Below, piece after piece: positions 58,760 to 64,000 of a DNA stretch of 64,000 nucleotides (positions within the stretch are counted from its first letter, which is position 1; every line of letters starts with the position of its first letter). The position numbers and the translations under genes are program-made. The stretch spans positions 48,392,012-48,456,011 of the forward strand of contig OU342630.1 of NCBI GenBank assembly GCA_910589415.1. Reading direction: 5' to 3'. The notes below the pieces were generated by a model. That model made no database searches. It was not told the origin of the DNA and was given only the letters and a program-made list of their open reading frames with translations. Source of the DNA: Malachius bipustulatus. Its lineage: Eukaryota > Arthropoda > Insecta > Coleoptera > Melyridae.

Positions 58760-61700
58760 AACGTGAAAAATGTGATAAATGTATCTCAAATGCAAATATA
58801 ATTTTTTATTTCATTTATTTATAGTACCAACTCGTATAATTAATTTGAAAGCTCAAGAAAAAAATCAACAGCGCAAAACTGAATTTTGCTTACTTAGGTG
58901 GTCAACTTAGCATGTGGTATAGCGCAAAGACCTTGTGAATTACTTTTTTGTCCGTTAAAAAAATGTAATCATGTTGGGAGCTCTAAATGGTGGTAGCTGG
59001 TGCCTGCGTGCTGCTATTTTAAGAATTAAGACAGCGAGAGGTTGTTTGTAAACAGTAAACACACATATTATAATTAGCCAAGAATAATAACATCGTAATG
59101 AGTTTTTACAACGCTTCTAATTGAATACAGGGTGTTATTTTTAAATTTTTTATGACTATGAAATGAAACATAACATTTAGAGCTGATTTTCATGAATTAA
59201 GCTCAGGTTCATTTTAAAATTTAAAATTATTTATTTTTATTGTCAATCGTAAAAATCTTCAAGTCAAATAGGTTAGTTTTTGGCAGATGTCAATAGCTTT
59301 CAAGATACACGATCAATTCTCTAGAGAACTAATCACAATTTGTAGTTACGAAAAAGACCAAAATTTTTGTTTCTCGGATGGTTTTTTACACAAGCAGACA
59401 AATAGGAAACGTATAAAACTTGTTTTTTGTTTAAGAATTAAATACACTTTGCATTTAATATAACAATGCCTATTGAAGAGATTTTAATAGAAAATTAAAA
59501 ATAAACTACAAATTATGAATTTTCTGCATAAAAAATTTTCGTGTAGGTACCAATATAAGCAGCAATTGAGCTGCCTCGATAGAGAGTGAGAGAAAAGTAG
59601 AATTATGTGCGAAAAACTAATCTCGAATCGTTTAGTAATGAGTAATTCACAGTATTTGATTTGATTCAGTGCATATTGATTGGGTACCTAAACGGTACCC
59701 TATAAAAATATATTCTTGAATATCGTAGCCTATAGCTACAATCTGACACCATTTAATTTTTAATCGAGGCAACGTACCCAACATCATATACTATCTGGCT
59801 TGACGAAAAATAGTACTTATAGGTACCTACCTTTTTATCTATCTACGTGCATTATGCATTTACAATTTACACCTATGTATTTGCAGTGCACTCGTAATAA
59901 TGTTCAGTGACCTTAATAAGCGTTAATAACAAATATTTTGACATGCTTACTATTTTTGTTCGAGGTAACCAGAACATAAAATGAAATAATTGTGGATTGG
60001 TTGTATATGTATTTCCATATTTGATTAATATGGAACGTTGATTATTTAATTGATAATAACTCATATCTAGGTACTTGTAACGTTTGGTTTTCACCTACGT
60101 CACTTAAAACCATACAATTAAGTATACAAATAAAGAAAATAATTTGAGCTCAGAGACTCTTAAGTAATATAGGGTAAAGCCCCGATTACGGCAGGCCACG
60201 ATATCGTCTGTCCTGCCAAACAAAAACAAAAAAAAACAAAACAAGGAAGAGAAAACAAGAGCTTTTATTATCTTAGGTTATAGGATGTAAAATTTCTCTC
60301 TTATTTACCTATCACTATTTTGATAATTTATTCTCTATGAACGCTACGATAACAACTATTATATACTATAAAATTCGGTTGTTTATTAATACCTCCGGAG
60401 CAGCGCTACCTCGATGGTTTACAACATTGAGTAGGTATCTACCTACCTAGGTATATCAGCCTAATTGAAATGATAGAATAACCGGTAAGTACTTATAAAT
60501 TAATAAATAATAACAAACATTAGGAAAATCAAGTTCATCACTGACGTCGGAATTCTTCCCGAGGCTAGTATGGTCCCAATGACTGGGGTCCGTGTATGAC
60601 TGGATAGTTTTTTTTAACGTCGTACTTTTATTGGCAGAATTGGTGGAGGTTAAATAAATGGAACGTCCCTACCTTGAACGACTGGACCACTTACGAACAG
60701 AACTTCAAGGGAAGCGGTGGCCTAGGGCGCAGTTGATGTGGTCCGGACCAACTATCTGCCTACAAGGAGTAGCCCCTTCTGTGAAGACGAGGTCGATACC
60801 GGGTGGTTGGACAGGTACCAGGTGTTCGGTCCCGAGTAGTATCACCGAAGCTCGAGATGAGGTAAGACAGCTCCCCAAAATTCAACGAAAAAGGAAAACA
60901 AAACTCTACAAGAACAAATTAGAATATTAGACAGTGGTCTGTAATGGAGATGTTGCTCAATCGACTTACCCCTAGTCCATAGGGAGTTTTGTTTAGGCAC
61001 TTTAGGTGGTGTAAGAAGACACAAACAACAGCTTTTCTATCCCTGTACAGGAATGGTTCCCTTAAACTATCCTTAAAACAACCAAGGATACTCGATGAAC
61101 CAATTCTCGTGTGGGCCTAATAAATCCCCGAAGGTACAATTGAAACAAATTGTTACACAAGGCCAACACTAGCTGCTCTGGTCTCTTATGCCCGTAGTAA
61201 TTAGCCAATAATTAACTGAGAATTGAAAAATCTCCAAAAATGAATATATCAAATTATAATAATTATTAATTCCAATTATCTCTTGCAGATAACACTGATA
61301 AAGAGAAATCTGAATACAGAGGTGAGCATGGACTGTCCAACAAGAGAGAAAATGAATGAAAAGCAAGACAGAAAGAAAATACAACAATTGCTATACTATC
61401 CAGGAGGTGATATACAGGATGGTCCTAAACCCTAAGCTTGACTCTAATATCAATTAACCAAACATAAATAAAATAAAATCACAGAATCAAACATATAAAT
61501 AATGCTTCCCTTTTTTTTTCAGTCATTATAATTTTACAAGTGTTACATACTAAAGAAGGGGTTAATAAGATGATGAGGACCAGTTGGAAACTATTAAACT
61601 CAGAGAAATAGGGCAACGAATAAAAGTAATTCAAGATTTATTGCTGAAATTTAATTCAGGTTCTACGTATTTTACTGCGCTAAATTCTAGACTAAACCTT

Positions 61701-62489
61701 AACTACATTACATCCCTATTTGTTGATGAAAGAAAGGTTTAAAATAATTCGTAATAATTGGGATATTTTCCTTTTTCAATAATTGTGTAAAATTAAATCA
61801 ACACTATATTGGCTTTCCATTTTGCTGCAATATTTAATGTTTTGTAAATATGTTTGCATAATTAATTTAATGGCAGCATTCTATTATTTATTATTATTCA
61901 AATGATAAGTTACTAATTAAACAACTCATTATAGTTGTTTTGTTTTCATTAACATCATGGATCGTGTTCAGTAAATAATAATAATTAATGTAACGAGAAT
62001 TTTATTCCCATAAATTTTATTGATCTAGGACACATAAACATACACACTTTGCTTACTATGTACTTCTTCACTCTTTATCCTCAATTTAGACGAAAGTAAT
62101 CTAGTCCAGATATCTACCAAATCAAGGAAGTAATTTTCCTAGGAATTTTTGCTCTAATAGGTATACTTTGCTCTAATAGGTTTTTTTAAGGTGATATTTT
62201 TTTACTGTGTATAGAATTCATCAAAGTAAGCAACTTTTTCAAATAACTTTTCTTAAAAAAGTCAAAAATAAACGAAACACAGGCTTTGGAAGTTTAAAAA
62301 AAAAGTCCAGACCTGTTTTTGCCCTTAGTTTTGGTAGTTAATAAAAAAAAAAAGAAAACATAAGGTTACCTTATAGAAAACAAGACCAAAGTAACAGGAA
62401 ATAAACGATAGGTAATAACTCAAGTAAATGTCGGTAAGTTAAATGAAAAAACAAAGGCTATAGAAAACTTATCAAATTTCACTACTACG
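58760..62489. other. No gene seen
   Basis: AT-rich. A lone ACAGGGTGTTATTTT end at about 59127 has no partner. A short balanced segment at 60530-60860 has a plus frame (60658-60930) without recognisable content. Confidence 0.45.
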
Positions 62490-62491
62490 GT

Positions 62492-62575
62492 CAGGGCCGT
62501 CTTAACCATTGGGCTAATAGGGTTATGGCCCATCAGGGGCGCAAGCATTTTGGGGGCGTCAATAATTATTGTAAT
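62492..62575. mobile_element. Terminal fragment of a hAT (ZBED/Tip100-like) element
   Basis: CAGGGCCGTCTTAACCATTG is the typical terminus of a widespread hAT group, followed by GGGCTAATAGGG and GGGGCGCAAGCATTTTGGG words usual in its subterminal region. No opposite terminus (..AAGACGGCCCTG) was seen downstream, so it is a single-ended relic. The identification rests on remembered family termini. Confidence 0.55.
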
Positions 62576-62725
62576 TCAAAATCTTTTCATTTTCTTTTGT
62601 AAATTTTTCATGATATCGAGTTTTTTACAAAACTGTCAGATTCAAAGTCATGGAATAGTTGTGATTGCCTCATAACGCGCAAAATTCCTCCCTCTTCCAT
62701 TTTGATACAATTTTTATCCCCCTAG

Positions 62726-63168
62726 TGCGCAGAATGGGAAGCAGTTTGTGTTTTCAATGCATTTTCCCTATGACCATCAGTTTTGAAAGTGGTGGCCCTG
62801 CGTATTACAGACAAACAGGTACAAAGACACACATCCATTTTTCAGCAAAATTGCCATTATTGCTTGTAACAGACGGTTATTCACATGGATGCATTTATAG
62901 AAATTTAGGATCCTTATTCTTCGTGGTGTGGTCTTGGATGCAATTTAAATTCTTATATTTAATGATATCACGTATGAAACATTACCAAACAGAATTGGAC
63001 AAGGCAGTCGTTTCAGGACGCTTTAATCTCGACCAGCCATTGAAGTCTCCAGCACTCGATACGCTTAACGCCGAAACAGAATGGGAACAAATGAATATCT
63101 TCGACAATCTGAATACAATGCCCTCTCTGATTACGGTATTTCAAGCATCATCTCCGATTTATAGGTAA
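62726..63168 (+). CDS. Candidate internal or terminal exon of an unknown, possibly membrane protein
   Basis: This is the longest open frame in the window (open from an ATG at 62665, 167 codons to TAA at 63166). A polypyrimidine tract and AG (TTTTTATCCCCCTAG, ending 62725) could be a splice acceptor, and AG-GTAATA at 63163-63170 a donor. Codon use is more balanced than in chance frames nearby. Within the product, LPLLLVTDGYSHG and LGSLFFVVWSWM form hydrophobic segments (the second membrane-like), followed by a charged stretch RMKHYQTELDKAV and an acidic, Asn-rich region NAETEWEQMNIFDNLN. I recognise no family. It lies just downstream of a hAT terminus, so captured or transposon-derived sequence is an alternative. 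Confidence 0.35.
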
Positions 63169-63544
63169 TAAAATAAATTGAATTGATAGGTGCCTATATT
63201 TTCCAGTATGAATGAATAAGTAATCTTTGATTGCGTATTATACCTACCTTTTGAATAAAAATATAAAATGAAAGGTGTACTACATAAAATCAAAGGCCAG
63301 ACTATTATGAGATAGAAAAGATCATCATCATCAGGTGAATGAAATACGTGTTTATAGAGAGCAATATTTATGCCATTAGCTTGCAAAGTTAATTTCATCC
63401 GGGGTCTTCGGTTTACAAGTGAAATATTCGGTTTAAACATATAAGTGTAACATGAAGAGGTAAGGGTAGTAATAGTCTGGTTATATCGAGGGACTCTAGT
63501 AGATACTTGCTTATGCATCTAAAACAACACTTCTAATACATTAT

Positions 63545-63690
63545 AGCATGCAAGAATAGTATATTCTTCATCGAGCAGATAATAGATAATAATGTGAGTA
63601 TTATTCACGAGGACGAAAGGCCTCCCATGTTGGCAGGTCCAAGTGAGTAATGGCCATTCTCTGCGAAATGAATATTCTCAACGATTTTAT
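63545..63690. repeat. Diverged copy of the 57557-57682 hairpin repeat
   Basis: AATAGTATATTCTTCATCGA followed by a TAATAG block and, 90 bp on, CTCTGCGAAATGAATATTCT follows the same order as the 57557 repeat. The arms have diverged more, and the loop differs (AGGCCTCCCATGTTGG). The remaining 310 bases to the window end show nothing notable. Confidence 0.5.
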
Positions 63691-64000
63691 GCAAAAATCA
63701 TCAAATTACCTACAGCTACCAAAATATTTTATTATTGAATAAGACACCACGTTATTAGGCATTAGGCATCACGCGTGTCTTAACTTGCTTTACCTATTTT
63801 GTTGTTCTGCTCCTGAAATTTCGCATTATTTATAAGCTTACAGCTCAACTATGTAGGTATAGTTTATGTTTCATTGAAAATAATAAGAAGAAAAAATTGA
63901 TTATTTGTAATTATTCCAAAGCTGATTGATTTAATTAAAAACATCTACCAGGATAGATCTTCATGAACTAATTGGACATACTGAGTAGAGAAAACCGAGT

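Noticed and set aside
60658..60930. 90-codon plus-strand ORF
   Set aside because: No recognisable domain and an overlapping minus-strand frame; insufficient support for a CDS.
1..64000. tRNA, rRNA, CRISPR array, bacterial operon or integrated virus
   Set aside because: By eye I found no tRNA-type B box in a foldable context, no rRNA segment, no regularly spaced direct repeats with unique spacers, no closely packed long ORFs and no viral hallmark motif; a covariance-model or protein search would be needed to exclude short cases.

Overview
The window looks like nuclear DNA from an arthropod, most likely an insect. It is strongly AT-rich and scattered with TAGGTACCTAC-like words. It carries insect-style hAT, Tc1/mariner, RTE-like and R1/Jockey-like transposon relics and a very high density of palindromic (foldback) elements. 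I see nothing bacterial, viral or organellar: no operon-like ORF packing, no rRNA, no tRNA that I could find and no CRISPR array. The order cannot be fixed from this sequence. Base composition and repeats would suit a hemipteran, beetle or moth with a large genome. All family assignments come from motifs recognised by eye; no database was searched.

Layout. 1-7.3 kb: a decayed hAT element with a transposase fragment, a small foldback, a diverged direct duplication, and a clean non-autonomous hAT-like element with a perfect 8-bp target duplication (6287-7265). 8-13.4 kb: two foldbacks, a possible terminal exon on the minus strand (9551-9675), the 3' end of an RTE-like LINE and a GC-rich island. 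14.8-23.5 kb: the densest palindrome zone, including a ~1.45-kb near-complete palindrome (14841-16288) inserted in an older repeat, two neighbouring TA-flanked foldbacks and two concentric palindromes. 24.7-25.6 kb: a ruined mariner/IS630-type transposase. 30.4-32.8 kb: a compound nest of foldbacks, followed by a cluster of CTCF-like motifs. 35.8-37.2 kb: two foldbacks. 39.6-40.9 kb: a decayed R1/Jockey-group LINE. 44.6-46.4 kb: two foldbacks. 49.9-51.4 kb: a second copy of the repeat at 14.8-16.6 kb. 52.7-58.7 kb: more foldbacks. 62.5-63.2 kb: a hAT terminal fragment and the longest ORF of the window (up to 167 codons), a possible exon of a membrane protein.

No complete host protein-coding gene is visible. 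The window reads as a large intron or intergenic region. Two short stretches (9551-9675 minus; 62726-63168 plus) look like candidate exons but match nothing I recognise. Several higher-complexity, less AT-rich islands could be conserved regulatory elements.

The most distinctive feature is a population of foldback elements bounded by TA dinucleotides, most with CAG-type ends (CAGGGTG, CAGTG or CAGGTGG). At least four are concentric: a second, unrelated pair of TA-bounded CAG termini sits symmetrically inside the outer arms, so one palindrome is centred on another. Separate loci also share core sequence (15.24-15.9 kb and 22.6-23.17 kb; 35.8 and 50.9 kb; 52.7 and 55.3 kb; 27.85 and 44.68 kb). 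This points to a repeat system that makes and rebuilds long hairpins.
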